From NCBI GenBank assembly GCA_026415675.1, contig JAOAGQ010000041.1:1-64000 (forward strand): a DNA stretch of 64,000 nt. Reading direction: 5' to 3'. Position numbers and translations under genes: made by a program. Origin of the DNA: Syntrophorhabdaceae bacterium. Its GTDB lineage: Bacteria; Desulfobacterota; Syntrophorhabdia; Syntrophorhabdales; Syntrophorhabdaceae. Under the pieces are notes generated by a model, which was given only the letters and a program-made list of their open reading frames with translations, did not search any database and was not told the origin of the DNA. Positions 17,081 through 26,870 of this stretch are shown here, one piece after another. Each line of letters starts with the position of its first letter. Position 1 is the stretch's first letter.

Positions 17081-18229
17081 TTAAAGTTTTCCTATTATAG
17101 TTCTTCCGATAAAATCCTTCAAGACCTCATGGGTCCCCCCTCCGTATAAAAGGAAGCGGGCATCCCGGAAAAACCTCTGGGGTTTGTACTCATGGGCAAA
17201 GGCATTGGCACCATAGATCCTTGTGAGTTCATCGACAACCTTAAGGCATACCTCTGTCGCATACATCTTCGCTTCGGCGGCGATAATCCTGCTCTCCATA
17301 TTGTTTTCGAGCATCCATGCCCCGTAGTATACCATCAAACGGGCTGCGTTCATAAGGGTATCCATCTCGGCAAACTTCTCCCTAATCAACTGGTTTACCC
17401 CTATGGGTTTCCCGAAGGCGATCCTCTTCCTCGCAAACTCCAGGGCCTCATCGTACGCTGCCCTTGCTATACCGAGGGCCATGGCCCCTGTCATCAATCT
17501 CACCTCATCGAGGACCTCCCCGAGATAGAAGACCCCCTTATCGAGTTCCTCTCCGAGCAGGTTTTCTTCTGGCACCCATACATTATCGAATATCAACTCT
17601 CCCGTTACCGTACCCCGACATCCGAGCTTGTTTATCACCTGTCCGCTCGAAAAACCGGGGGTACCCTTCTCCACAAGGAGGAAGTTTAGCCCTTTTAAGC
17701 CTTTAGTTGGGTCGGATGTTGCAAGGACCGTACAGAAATCACAGATAGGACCGTTTGTGATCCACATCTTTGTCCCGTTTATCCTCCATCCGCTGCCGTC
17801 TCTCACAAAGGTTGTCCTTGTGGCCCCGAGGTCAGAGCCTGATTGATCCTCTGTAAAACACATGGTTGCTATCTTTTCTCCCCTCATGGCAGGGAACAGG
17901 CACCGCTCTTTTATTGCGTCACTTCCGAACCTGTATAAAAAGTACGTGCCCATGAGGATGTTCATGATCACGCTCTGGGCAAAACCGACAGAACCCCTTG
18001 CGATCTCCTCATAGAAGATCATACACATAACCTTATCCGCATTCATACCCCCTATTTCTTCGGGGTAACGTAACCCAAGATAGCCGAGCCTTGAGAACTC
18101 CCTCCATAAATTCCAGGGAAATTCATCCTTCTCGTCTATCTCATCGGCCTTGGGAAGGATAAGCCTGTCTATGGTATCAGCTACGGTCTTTTTAAAGAAA
18201 TCCTGTGCCTCTGTGAGCTGGAAATCCAT
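17081..18229 (-). CDS. Acyl-CoA dehydrogenase
   Basis: A 382-residue FAD-dependent acyl-CoA dehydrogenase that would pass electrons to the ETF encoded next door. It begins MDFQLTEAQDFFKK and includes the flavin-site stretches CFTEDQSGSDLGATRT and GTKMWITNGPICDF, then RKRIAFGKPIGVNQL. ATG 18229 follows AAGGGGG; an upstream TTG/ATG extension lacks a ribosome site. The C-terminal motif, usually YEGT with the catalytic Glu, reads YGGGTHEV. The alternative helix-G position reads LDEVRL rather than LxxER. The catalytic base is therefore unclear. Confidence 0.9.
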   Translation of the reverse strand: MDFQLTEAQDFFKKTVADTIDRLILPKADEIDEKDEFPWNLWREFSRLGYLGLRYPEEIGGMNADKVMCMIFYEEIARGSVGFAQSVIMNILMGTYFLYRFGSDAIKERCLFPAMRGEKIATMCFTEDQSGSDLGATRTTFVRDGSGWRINGTKMWITNGPICDFCTVLATSDPTKGLKGLNFLLVEKGTPGFSSGQVINKLGCRGTVTGELIFDNVWVPEENLLGEELDKGVFYLGEVLDEVRLMTGAMALGIARAAYDEALEFARKRIAFGKPIGVNQLIREKFAEMDTLMNAARLMVYYGAWMLENNMESRIIAAEAKMYATEVCLKVVDELTRIYGANAFAHEYKPQRFFRDARFLLYGGGTHEVLKDFIGRTIIGKL

Positions 18230-18261
18230 AACAACCCCCTTGGTCTCAAAGTATTTTGTAT

Positions 18262-18291
18262 ACAATATCCTTTTTTGCCTTTTTCTGTCAA
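18262..18291 (-). promoter_or_regulatory. Probable promoter of the acyl-CoA dehydrogenase gene
   Basis: On the minus strand, a perfect TTGACA (18291-18286), an 18-base spacer and TATTGT (18267-18262) lie between the rpoD stop and the dehydrogenase start, leaving a leader of about 25 bases with a good ribosome site. Confidence 0.45.
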
Positions 18292-18304
18292 GGGCCCTCG
18301 GTTA

Positions 18305-19858
18305 TCATGCCTCTACAAAATATTTTAATTTTTTCGCCCTTATAGGGTGTTTCAGCTTCCTCAACGCCTTAGCCTCTATCTGCCTTATCCTCTCCCTCGT
18401 CACATCGAAATACTGGCCTACCTCTTCCAGTGTATGGTCATACTTTTCCCCCAAACCGAACCTCATCCTTACCACCTTCTCCTCCTTAGGGGTTAAGGTT
18501 GCAAGTACCTTATTAAGCTGCTCCGTCAGGTCATCGGCGATGGCCTTCTCCTGGGGTGTCTTCGTCTGCTTATCCTCTATGAAATCCGCGAGGTGGGTCT
18601 CGTCATCATCGCTTATAGGGGCCTCAAGGGAGATGGGCTCTTTTGTAATCCTCAATACCTTCCTCACCTTATCCACGGAAAAACCGACCCTTTCCGCTAT
18701 CTCCTCGGGGAAGGGCTCTCTCCCCAGCACCTGAACGAGCTCTTTTGAAACCTTTATGATCTTGTTTATCGTCTCGATCATATGGACGGGGATTCTGATC
18801 GTCCTTGCCTGGTCTGCAATTGCCCTTGTTATCGATTGCCTAATCCACCATGTGGCATAGGTACTGAACTTATATCCCCTTCGGTATTCGAACCTGTCTA
18901 TCGCCTTCATCAGGCCGATGTTTCCCTCCTGGATCAGATCCATCAAAGATAGGCCCCTGTTCATATACTTCTTCGCTATACTCACCACAAGCCTTAAGTT
19001 TGCCTTTATCAGTTCGTTCTTTGCCGCCCTTGCTTTTTTCTCCGCTTCTTCTATCCTCTCCAGGGCGCTCTTTAGCTGTTCCGAAGAAAAACCCGCTTCT
19101 TCTTCGATCCTTTTTATCCTCTCCTTAAGGATTGTCAGGTGGGGGTTTATATTTTTGGCGTTCTTTCTCTCCCATCGCTCCATCTCAGCCTCAATACGCT
19201 CTATCCTCTCCAGATATTTTTTCATCCTGTCCACGGTTCTGTCTATGATCTTCTTTGTAAGGGGTATCTCCTTGAAAATCTCCCTTGCCTTCATTATATA
19301 ATCGTCGCTTCTACAATCTTTTGTTTTATCGTACTCTTCTTTTAATTTTTGGACTTTTTCCCATAAGGTATTTATGGTGGCACCATCCCGGCCGAGGAAA
19401 CCTTCCTGCTCCTCCTCGTCTTCTTCTGAGTCATATATGGCCTCTCTCTCCTCTATCTTCCTCAATCTTGAATCAGAGAAGGCATTGATCAGTTCTTTGA
19501 TTGTCCCTGGAAAGAAGGTGAGTATCTCTTTTATCTCCTCCGTTGACTCCTCAATCTTCTGCGCGAGGTCTTTTTCCCCCTCCCTTGTCAGCAGTACGAG
19601 TTTGGCCATGTCTTTTATGTATAATCTCACAGGGTTTGTCGGCTCATCGTAGAAGACATCCTCAAGGCCCTCCTCGAGTATATCCTCTATATCTTCACTG
19701 TCGGCAAACTTAAGCTCTTCTTCATCTTCAAGGGCAAAATATTTCAGGTCATCGAAGATACTATCCTTTTCATCCCTGTCGGAGATCAAAAGTCCTTTTT
19801 CCTTATCCTCTTCCTTAACTTCACTGAAAAACAGATATTTCTTGTTTTTAATGGCCAT
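18305..19858 (-). CDS. rpoD: RNA polymerase primary sigma factor (sigma-70)
   Basis: A 517-residue group 1 sigma factor. It has an acidic N-terminal part, the [13 protein letters not shown] region 1.2, a coiled charged middle, the region 2 core [20 protein letters not shown] with [19 protein letters not shown], region 3, and region 4 ending in [21 protein letters not shown] at 19858 has GAGG five bases upstream and is preferred to GTG at 19864. It follows dnaG by 13 bases, the classic dnaG-rpoD pairing. Promoters in the window with TTGACA/TATAAT elements fit its use. Confidence 0.97.
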   Translation of the reverse strand: MAIKNKKYLFFSEVKEEDKEKGLLISDRDEKDSIFDDLKYFALEDEEELKFADSEDIEDILEEGLEDVFYDEPTNPVRLYIKDMAKLVLLTREGEKDLAQKIEESTEEIKEILTFFPGTIKELINAFSDSRLRKIEEREAIYDSEEDEEEQEGFLGRDGATINTLWEKVQKLKEEYDKTKDCRSDDYIMKAREIFKEIPLTKKIIDRTVDRMKKYLERIERIEAEMERWERKNAKNINPHLTILKERIKRIEEEAGFSSEQLKSALERIEEAEKKARAAKNELIKANLRLVVSIAKKYMNRGLSLMDLIQEGNIGLMKAIDRFEYRRGYKFSTYATWWIRQSITRAIADQARTIRIPVHMIETINKIIKVSKELVQVLGREPFPEEIAERVGFSVDKVRKVLRITKEPISLEAPISDDDETHLADFIEDKQTKTPQEKAIADDLTEQLNKVLATLTPKEEKVVRMRFGLGEKYDHTLEEVGQYFDVTRERIRQIEAKALRKLKHPIRAKKLKYFVEA

Positions 19859-19871
19859 CTTCACCTCACTT

Positions 19872-21578
19872 TTATGGTTTCGCCTTCATAAAAGCCAGAA
19901 TGCGCCGCTTCTCTTCGAGCAGTTGGACGATAAGCTTCTCATCTTTCTCCTTCTCCGCCTCCATAAGTCTCTTCGTAAGCATCTTTGCCTTTTCCATTAC
20001 GGACTTTTTTTCTACGTGCCTCAGGTAGTCCGTAAGTATCTTGTCCAGTTCACCCCCTTCGTATCCCTTTGCATCAAAGATAGAATTGATGATTAGATTC
20101 CGCAGGTCCTCCCTCACAAAATTACTTATAAAACTGCTTACCTCCACATTTCCTGTTTTTTCAAAGGAATTAAAAAGCACCGTTAGTACTTCTTTCACTT
20201 CTTCCCGGGCTATGTGTTCTATCACCCCCTTCTCTTTGAATACTCGTATCATCCGGGGTCTTTCGAGCAATGCCCCTATGATCTTCTTCTCTATGATGTT
20301 GTAGGAGACCTCTTCTATCTTTTTCTCCCTCCCCATCCCCCCCTTTATCCTGTCCCAGAAGAGGTATTCCTCGATGCCTGTGAGTTCGGAGAGGCGTTTC
20401 ATATAAAGCCTTTTTTTGATCGTGTCTTTTATCTCCTCCACATGGGGTAGCACGCTCTTCAAAAAAATATTTCTCTTTTCGAGGTTATCCAGTCTGTTGT
20501 CCGCCATCACATAATCGAAGTAATAATCCATGATGGGTTTTTTTGTCTCTACAACCCTTTTTACCGCTTCGTATCCATGTTTTCTCGCAAAACTGTCAGG
20601 ATCCTCTCCTTCCGGGAGCACCACCATTGAACCGTTTATATCGAGCTGGGACATAAGGTTGATCAGCCTTAGGCTACTTTTTATCCCTGCCTCATCGCCA
20701 TCGAGCATGAGGGTGATATTCTCCGTATACGTCCTCAACTTCTGCAACTGTGCCTCTGTCACTGATGTGCCAAGGGTGGCAACGATGTTCTTTATACCTA
20801 CCCGATATAGGGAGATAAAATCAAAGTAACCCTCAACAACGATCGCTTCGTTCGCCTCGGTAATGTACTTACGGGTTTTGTCGATCCCGAACAGGGTAGT
20901 CCCCTTTGAGAATATGGATGATTCAGGAGAGTTTATATATTTGGGGAGCCCTTCTTTCTCCAGGGTCCTGCCCCCAAAACCTATCACCCTTCTATTCACA
21001 TCGAATATGGGGATCACGAGCCTCCCTATGAACATATCGTAGAACTCACCGTTTTTCATCCTAAGTATGCCTGTACTCAACAAAAGGTCGCTCGACACAC
21101 CAAGTTTTTTTACAAATACCTTAAGCCCCGTCTTCTCTTTATCACTGTAACCGAGCTTAAATTCATCGACGGTGGCACTGTCTATCCCCCTTTGCGCGAG
21201 GTATTCCATGACATGTTTTGCTTCCTTCAGGGAGTAATGGTAATAATCGGCGAGTTTTCCCAGGGCATCGAGGGAGGTAGACCTCCTCCCCTTCTCTTTT
21301 GTTATGGGGATCCCGTACTCCTGGGCGATGCTCTCCATCGCCTCTTTAAAATCCATATTCTCATACTTCATGATGAAGTTTACGACATTTCCCCCTTCGT
21401 GACACCCAAAACAGTAGAAGATCTGCTTCTCCACACTCACGGTAAAGGAAGGGGTCTTCTCGCTGTGGAAGGGGCAAAGTCCTACAAAATCCCTCCCCCT
21501 CTTCTTCAGGTTCACATACTTTGAGACCACATCGAGTATATTTACCTTCTCGAGTATAACGTCAAGGGTTGAACTCAT
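19872..21578 (-). CDS. dnaG: DNA primase
   Basis: A 568-residue primase that lays RNA primers at the replication fork. The N-terminal zinc domain has Cys35, His38, Cys56 and Cys59 ([11 protein letters not shown] and YCFGCHEGG). The Toprim core has [12 protein letters not shown] and [12 protein letters not shown] with the catalytic Glu and Asp residues. The C-terminal helicase-binding part is present and of normal size. The start overlaps the mutS2 stop by four bases. Confidence 0.97.
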   Translation of the reverse strand: MSSTLDVILEKVNILDVVSKYVNLKKRGRDFVGLCPFHSEKTPSFTVSVEKQIFYCFGCHEGGNVVNFIMKYENMDFKEAMESIAQEYGIPITKEKGRRSTSLDALGKLADYYHYSLKEAKHVMEYLAQRGIDSATVDEFKLGYSDKEKTGLKVFVKKLGVSSDLLLSTGILRMKNGEFYDMFIGRLVIPIFDVNRRVIGFGGRTLEKEGLPKYINSPESSIFSKGTTLFGIDKTRKYITEANEAIVVEGYFDFISLYRVGIKNIVATLGTSVTEAQLQKLRTYTENITLMLDGDEAGIKSSLRLINLMSQLDINGSMVVLPEGEDPDSFARKHGYEAVKRVVETKKPIMDYYFDYVMADNRLDNLEKRNIFLKSVLPHVEEIKDTIKKRLYMKRLSELTGIEEYLFWDRIKGGMGREKKIEEVSYNIIEKKIIGALLERPRMIRVFKEKGVIEHIAREEVKEVLTVLFNSFEKTGNVEVSSFISNFVREDLRNLIINSIFDAKGYEGGELDKILTDYLRHVEKKSVMEKAKMLTKRLMEAEKEKDEKLIVQLLEEKRRILAFMKAKP

Positions 21579-23878
21579 CTTAAATTCACCACCGTCACCC
21601 CGCCTCTACTCTCTATCCTGTCCACATATCTTGCCTTCTCGAGGCGGTCTTTTACGGCACCCATAAGCCGTCCCGTGCCTATACCGTGGATCACCCGGAT
21701 CTTCTGTACCCCCTGAACTACCGCCTTGTCCACAAACCTGTCGAGTTCTTTTATCGCCTCATCCACCCTCAAACCGATTATGTTAAGTTCAGGGATGTCC
21801 CTCTCCTCTTCGAATGTTTTCTCTCCTTCTGGGGGTTTTATGTTGTACCCCGGGGTTTTATATACCTTTGGTTTGGCGGTCTTCCTTAGGTATTCCTTTT
21901 TCACCTTGATCCTCATGTTCCCCACAAGGACATCATAGGTTTGGCCGTCCTTTTCTATATCGACCACCTGCCCGTACATACCCATATTCTTTACATCCAC
22001 ATAATCGCCTATCTTTATCTCCTCCTCCTTCCCCTCCTCCTTTTTTACGTATCTCTTCTTCAGCACCTTGACCCTCTCCATGCCCTTCTTTAAAGCCTCC
22101 CTGTCCGCACTTTCCGCCTCCCTTTTTATCTCTTCAAGCTGGGCCTCGAGCTCCAATATCTTCTCGCTACACCTTAATTCAAATCTCCTTAAGTGTTCTT
22201 TTTTCATAGAGTCTATGATTTCGAGCCTTCTTTTTATCTCCTTTTTCTTCTCCTCTATGTCTTTTAGTTCCTCCTCCACCTTTCGTTTCGCCGACTCAAG
22301 GGAGGCGACGAGTTCGTTTAGCATGAGCTCCTGCTTGTCCAGGTAGGTGTAACTCTTCTCTATGATACCCTCGGGCATGGCAATACCTTTTGCCACATGG
22401 ATGGCGTTACTGTATCCTGCCATACCGTAGGTGAGTCTGTAGAGGGGTCTTTTCGTCTCCGTATCGAACGCTGTGGCCACATTTATGGCAAAGGGGTTTT
22501 TGTAACCGTATGCCTTGAGGAGATTCAAATGGGTGGTAACCACGATCCTGCAGCCCTTCTCAACAAAGGCATCTATGATGGCCATGGATATCGCCGATGC
22601 CTCCTGGGGTTCTGTCCCCCCTCCTATCTCATCGACGAGGATGAGGTCCCCGCCTTCGGCCTTTTCATATATATCCTTTATCGCCATCATATGGGCGGTA
22701 AAACTCGAAAGGTCTGTGGATATGTCCTGTTCATCACCGATTAAGGCGAATACATGTTTATATATCGGCACCCTTGGTATACCCGATGCGGGGATGAAAA
22801 GGCCTGTCTTTGCCATAAGGGATATAAGTCCTATGGTCTTTAGGGCAGCGGTCTTTCCCCCTGCGTTTGGTCCGCTTATGATCATCGCCTTCTTTTCTTC
22901 ATCCATCTCTATGTCTATGGGCACTGCCTGTTCCCTTTTCGAAATCAGAATAAAAGGGTTGTACGCCTTTCTGATATATATGGCCCCTCCCTCGGTGACT
23001 TTAGGTCTCACACAGGAGAAGTCGATGCTGAATAGGGCAAATGCATGGTATAGGTCGATCTCTTTCACCAAGAGAAGCTGTCTTTCGATCTCTTGGGTAT
23101 GGGTCCTGATAAAATCCGTAAGTTCTGTTAAAAGCCTCCTCTCCTCCTCCCTCTCCTCTTCCTGGAGCATATTTATGCTGTTATTCATCTCCACCGATTC
23201 AAGAGGTTCAACAAACGAGGTTTTAAGGGTGTGGGAGTAATCATGGACGATTCCCTTTAGAAACTGGTTAAAGTTCGGCTTAAGGGGTATCACGTATCTG
23301 CCGTTTCTTATGGCTATGTACGTGTCCTGGACCACCTGGTTTACGCTCTCCCTCGCCATGATCTTCTCGAGTTGCCTTTTAATCCGTTCCCTTAACAGGA
23401 AGAGGTCGGATCTGATCCTGGAGAGTTCGTAAGATGCGGTATCCTCTATGAGTCCTTCCCCGTTTATCGTCCTTGTAACCCTTGTAGATATCTGCGGTAT
23501 GGGCTTTAACCCATCGATAATAGAGTCCCCATACCCCGATTTTGCATGGGCCCTTCTCAAAAAACCCCCTATCCCTTCGGTAGCCCTCAAAAAGTCAGAG
23601 AGCATCAAAAGTTCCCCTGCCTCAAGACACATGTTTTTCACAGAGAGCTTCTTCAATATATCCCTTATATCCGGGATACCCGACAGGGGGAGGGGACCAT
23701 CCCACCTTATCACATCCATCAACGCCTCTATTTTTCCCTGTCTTTCCTCTATCTCTCTGATATCATATAGGGGTTTGATGTCAGGTAAGGCATCGTCGAT
23801 GTAGGGTGTATTTGAGTATCCTTTTATGAGTTCTATAAGCTTGAAATAGTCGAGATATGTTAGGGTCTTGTCCTTCAT
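21575..23878 (-). CDS. mutS2: Endonuclease MutS2
   Basis: A 767-residue MutS2. It has a MutS core and ATPase with Walker A GPNAGGKTAALKT (near 338-350) and Walker B ILVDEIGGGTEP, a long charged coiled coil (about 510-620), a KOW-like stretch, and a C-terminal Smr domain with LNIIGLRVDEA and VIHGIGTGRL. MutS2 acts on branched DNA and on collided ribosomes rather than in mismatch repair. There is no ribosome site at normal distance (GAGG is about 17 bases away). It lies 18 bases after yqeY. Confidence 0.95.
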   Translation of the reverse strand: MKDKTLTYLDYFKLIELIKGYSNTPYIDDALPDIKPLYDIREIEERQGKIEALMDVIRWDGPLPLSGIPDIRDILKKLSVKNMCLEAGELLMLSDFLRATEGIGGFLRRAHAKSGYGDSIIDGLKPIPQISTRVTRTINGEGLIEDTASYELSRIRSDLFLLRERIKRQLEKIMARESVNQVVQDTYIAIRNGRYVIPLKPNFNQFLKGIVHDYSHTLKTSFVEPLESVEMNNSINMLQEEEREEERRLLTELTDFIRTHTQEIERQLLLVKEIDLYHAFALFSIDFSCVRPKVTEGGAIYIRKAYNPFILISKREQAVPIDIEMDEEKKAMIISGPNAGGKTAALKTIGLISLMAKTGLFIPASGIPRVPIYKHVFALIGDEQDISTDLSSFTAHMMAIKDIYEKAEGGDLILVDEIGGGTEPQEASAISMAIIDAFVEKGCRIVVTTHLNLLKAYGYKNPFAINVATAFDTETKRPLYRLTYGMAGYSNAIHVAKGIAMPEGIIEKSYTYLDKQELMLNELVASLESAKRKVEEELKDIEEKKKEIKRRLEIIDSMKKEHLRRFELRCSEKILELEAQLEEIKREAESADREALKKGMERVKVLKKRYVKKEEGKEEEIKIGDYVDVKNMGMYGQVVDIEKDGQTYDVLVGNMRIKVKKEYLRKTAKPKVYKTPGYNIKPPEGEKTFEEERDIPELNIIGLRVDEAIKELDRFVDKAVVQGVQKIRVIHGIGTGRLMGAVKDRLEKARYVDRIESRGGVTVVNLR

Positions 23879-23896
23879 CGAAGGGAATTGACTACC

Positions 23897-24346
23897 TCAG
23901 TTAGAAGATAGCCTTTTCTGTACCATCCCACTTAACACTTTCCCGTCAATCCTTCCAGGATACTTTTCCATCAGGTATTTTATCACCCTTCCCATATCCT
24001 TCTGGTTTTTTGCTTCCAGTGTAAGTATCGCTCCCTCGATTTCCCTTTTTATTTCTTCTTCTGAAAGTTGGGCAGGCAGAAACCCTTTCAAGATCTCAAG
24101 CTCGGCCTGTTCTTTTTCAACAAGGTCCTGCCTGTTTCCCTTCTTGAATCCTTCTATGGACTCCATACGCTGTTTTATGGAGGTTTTTACTATCCCGTAA
24201 AACTCATCCTCGGTGAGGGCCCTTATCTTCTCTACCTCTTTATTCTTTATAGAGGAGAGGAGCATCCTGAGGACCGATACCCTCACCCCATCCTTCTGTT
24301 TGATAGCCTCTTTTAGTTCTTGTTCTATCCGGGCTTTGTATTCCAC
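23897..24346 (-). CDS. yqeY: GatB/YqeY-domain protein
   Basis: A 149-residue protein made of the YqeY domain shared with the tail of GatB. Typical sequence includes LKEAIKQKDGVRVSVLRML near the start and GRVIKYLMEKYPGRIDGKVLS near the end. The precise role is not known; association with tRNA or amidotransferases is assumed from the domain. It lies between rpsU and mutS2, two bases after rpsU, a conserved setting in Desulfobacterota and other bacteria. Confidence 0.92.
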   Translation of the reverse strand: MEYKARIEQELKEAIKQKDGVRVSVLRMLLSSIKNKEVEKIRALTEDEFYGIVKTSIKQRMESIEGFKKGNRQDLVEKEQAELEILKGFLPAQLSEEEIKREIEGAILTLEAKNQKDMGRVIKYLMEKYPGRIDGKVLSGMVQKRLSSN

Positions 24347-24348
24347 GA

Positions 24349-24558
24349 TCAGTATAATCCTCTGTCCATTACCCTTTTCATCTTTTTCATCGCCCGTTTT
24401 TTGGCGGCAAGCATCTTCTTTTTCTTCTTTACACTGGGCTTCTCGTAGTGTTCCCTCTTTTTTATCTCAGATAAGATGCCTGTCTTTTCGCATAGCTTTT
24501 TAAACCTTTTAAGGGCGCTTTCGAAAGACTCTCCATCTCTTACGATTACTGCCGGCAT
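24349..24558 (-). CDS. rpsU: Ribosomal protein S21
   Basis: A 69-residue S21 of the small ribosomal subunit: [19 protein letters not shown] followed by a very basic tail ([19 protein letters not shown]). The ATG at 24558 has AGGGAGGG eight bases upstream; a longer frame from 24600 adds residues with no family match. It is the first gene of the rpsU-yqeY-mutS2-dnaG-rpoD cluster, which resembles the E. coli rpsU-dnaG-rpoD macromolecular synthesis operon with two inserted genes. Confidence 0.96.
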   Translation of the reverse strand: MPAVIVRDGESFESALKRFKKLCEKTGILSEIKKREHYEKPSVKKKKKMLAAKKRAMKKMKRVMDRGLY

Positions 24559-24647
24559 GCATATTTCCCTCCCTCCATTAAAAAATAAAAAAATCCCCAC
24601 CCTTCTCTATCGAGTAAAATAACGGATGGTTTTCCATGAATTGCGTT

Positions 24648-24677
24648 ATTAAAACCTAAACAACAAGGCAAAGTCAA
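24648..24677 (-). promoter_or_regulatory. Possible rpsU promoter
   Basis: On the minus strand, TTGACT (24677-24672), an 18-base spacer and TTTAAT (24653-24648) lie about 90 bases before the rpsU start. No ilvC terminator hairpin is visible in the same gap, so read-through is possible. Confidence 0.42.
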
Positions 24678-24719
24678 TAAATTTCAAATATCTCTATAAT
24701 TAAATTTTTTAGGCAACCC

Positions 24720-25817
24720 CTATGCATCCCTCCCGGTGACCCCTTTTGTATCCTTCGTTATGGTCTTCGCCTTCTCCTTGGGACGGAGGGCCCTGACCGC
24801 GGCACCTGCCTGCCACATCTCCGAATTCCTCATCTCCGCCAGTTCTTTTGCAAGCTGTTCCTGATAGTTCTCCCCGCTCAAGCTCTCGATCACCCTCTCC
24901 GCCTCTTTCCCTGAGGCAACGGATCTATAAAGGGCCTTAAACACAGGGGCCACCGCCTTCTTGAATTTTGGTTTCCAGTCAAGGGCCCCCCTCTGGGCTG
25001 TAGATGAACAGTTTGAATACATCCAGTCCATACCGTTTTCGTCTACAAGGCGTATCAGGCTCTGGGTCAACTCTTCCACCGTTTCGTTGAATGCCTCACT
25101 TGGAGAATGGCCGTGCCGCCTTAGTTCTTCGTATTGCGCCTCCATGACCCCGGCAAGGCAACCCATTAGCACCCCCCTTTCACCGAAGAGGTCGCTATTT
25201 GTTTCGTGGGCGAATGTTGTGGGGAAGAGATATCCCGAACCGATCGCTATACCAACGGCGAGGCACCTCTCCTCGGCACGGCCTGTCGCATCCTGCCAGA
25301 CCGCATAGCTCGAGTTTATACCTGCCCCGGAGAGGAAATTACGGCGGACATTAAGTCCCGAACCTTTAGGGGCAACCATGATCACATCCACGTACTTAGG
25401 GGGTACAACGCCGGTCTTTTTGTTGTAAGTGATAGAGAAACCGTGGGAGAAATAGAGGGCATCCCCTTTATTCAAGCAGGCCTTGATGGTGGGCCAGATC
25501 GCCCTCTGGGCAGCATCGGATACGAGCATCTGTACTATCGTACCCCTCTTTGCGGCCTCCTCGATGTCGAACAACGTCTCTCCCGGAACCCATCCATCCG
25601 CCACTGCCCTGTCCCAGTCTTTTTTGAATTCCGGTGACTGTCCCACTATCACATTAAAACCGTTGTCCTTCATGTTAAGGGCCTGGGCAGGACCCTGAAC
25701 ACCGTATCCTATCACGGCAATCACCTCGTTTTTCAATACCTTCCTCGCCTTAGACAGGGGGAATTCCTTCCTTGTCACCACCGTCTCTTTAACACCACCA
25801 AAATCGATAATCGCCAT
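24720..25817 (-). CDS. ilvC: Ketol-acid reductoisomerase, fungal-like type
   Basis: Catalyses the NAD(P)H-dependent isomeroreduction in valine and isoleucine synthesis. The 365-residue protein resembles yeast Ilv5 more than the usual bacterial enzyme. From memory of yeast Ilv5, it shares the NFGG.VETV-like start (DFGGVKETVVTR), IGYGVQGPAQALNMKDNGFN, DAAQRAIWPTIK, GRGINSSYAVW-like text (GAGINSSYAVWQD), SDLFGERG, GHSPSEAFNETVEE, and a C-terminus ending in EMWQAGAAVRALRP. It stands alone, without other ilv or leu genes nearby. AAAGGAGA precedes the ATG. Confidence 0.94.
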   Translation of the reverse strand: MAIIDFGGVKETVVTRKEFPLSKARKVLKNEVIAVIGYGVQGPAQALNMKDNGFNVIVGQSPEFKKDWDRAVADGWVPGETLFDIEEAAKRGTIVQMLVSDAAQRAIWPTIKACLNKGDALYFSHGFSITYNKKTGVVPPKYVDVIMVAPKGSGLNVRRNFLSGAGINSSYAVWQDATGRAEERCLAVGIAIGSGYLFPTTFAHETNSDLFGERGVLMGCLAGVMEAQYEELRRHGHSPSEAFNETVEELTQSLIRLVDENGMDWMYSNCSSTAQRGALDWKPKFKKAVAPVFKALYRSVASGKEAERVIESLSGENYQEQLAKELAEMRNSEMWQAGAAVRALRPKEKAKTITKDTKGVTGRDA

Positions 25818-25882
25818 ATCCGTCTCCTTTCTTTATGTCGGTCATCCCTTGCGATGAACAACCTTAATCATTTAGATAGAAT

Positions 25883-25911
25883 AGCATACGATAAGCGGAT
25901 ATTTTTCTCAA
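25883..25911 (-). promoter_or_regulatory. Possible ilvC promoter
   Basis: On the minus strand, TTGAGA (25911-25906), a 17-base spacer and TATGCT (25888-25883) precede ilvC by about 65 bases. I see no T-box or leader peptide in that leader. Confidence 0.42.
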
Positions 25912-25985
25912 GAGTTCATATGTTATTTTACGCTATTTTTAATGGCAAAAATGGAGATCTTATGTTATAAAGATGGACGTTTACC

Positions 25986-26870
25986 ATGTACTTCCAGGAT
26001 CTCATATTTGCCCTTGAGCGTTTCTGGGCAGAGAAGGGCTGCGTTATCTCTCAACCCTATGACATGGAGGTGGGGGCAGGAACCTTCCATCCCGCCACTT
26101 TTCTTAGGTCATTAGGCCCCGAACCCTGGAACGCCGCCTATGTTCAGCCCTCGAGGAGGCCAACGGACGGCCGCTACGGAGAAAACCCTAACAGGCTCCA
26201 GCATTACTATCAGTTTCAGGTGGTGATGAAGCCTTCCCCCAAGGACATACAGGACATCTATATAGAGAGCTTAAAGAGCTTCGGTATCGATACAGCCTAT
26301 CACGATATTAGGTTTGTAGAGGATGACTGGGAGTCTCCCACCCTGGGGGCATGGGGACTTGGATGGGAGGTATGGCTCGATGGCATGGAGATCACCCAGT
26401 TTACGTATTTCCAGCAGTGTGGCGGCATAAACCTCTCCCCCGTGACGGTTGAGATCACATACGGGATCGAGCGAATCGCCATGTACCTCCAGGACATAGA
26501 CAACCTCTTCGACATAAAGTGGAATGACCAGATAAGATACGGCGATATATTCTTAGAACCTGAAAGGGAGTACTCGATCTTCAACTTTGAAGAGGCGGAT
26601 CCCGTTTTTCTTAGGGGTTTTTTTGATGCCTGCGAGAAAGAATCATTAAGGCTTATAAAGGAAAGGGGTATCGTCTATCCTGCCTATGATTACTGCCTGA
26701 AATGTTCCCACACGTTCAACCTCCTCGATGCAAGGGGGGCCATAAGCGTGGCAGAGCGGGCAAACTATATAGGTCGGGTGAGGAACCTCGCAAAGATGTG
26801 TGCAGAACTATATTTGAAAAAGAGGGGTGAGATGGGTTTCCCCCTGTTAAAGAAGGATGACAATGGGTGA
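25986..26870 (+). CDS. glyQ: Glycyl-tRNA synthetase alpha subunit
   Basis: The catalytic alpha chain of the bacterial heterotetrameric glycyl-tRNA synthetase, 294 residues. Family text is strong: [20 protein letters not shown], then [20 protein letters not shown] and [19 protein letters not shown]. There is no clear ribosome site; TATAAA at 25966-25971 could be a -10 box 14 bases before the ATG, but its -35 is poor. It overlaps glyS and heads a glyQ-glyS-ppdK run. Confidence 0.97.
   Translation: MYFQDLIFALERFWAEKGCVISQPYDMEVGAGTFHPATFLRSLGPEPWNAAYVQPSRRPTDGRYGENPNRLQHYYQFQVVMKPSPKDIQDIYIESLKSFGIDTAYHDIRFVEDDWESPTLGAWGLGWEVWLDGMEITQFTYFQQCGGINLSPVTVEITYGIERIAMYLQDIDNLFDIKWNDQIRYGDIFLEPEREYSIFNFEEADPVFLRGFFDACEKESLRLIKERGIVYPAYDYCLKCSHTFNLLDARGAISVAERANYIGRVRNLAKMCAELYLKKRGEMGFPLLKKDDNG

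Noticed and set aside
22515-23240. A 241-residue plus-strand frame opposite mutS2
   Set aside because: It is a serine-rich shadow of the purine-rich mutS2 coding strand, with no domain text.
25966-25985. glyQ as a further leaderless gene
   Set aside because: TATAAA is 14 bases from the ATG and its -35 is poor, so the geometry does not match the other cases.
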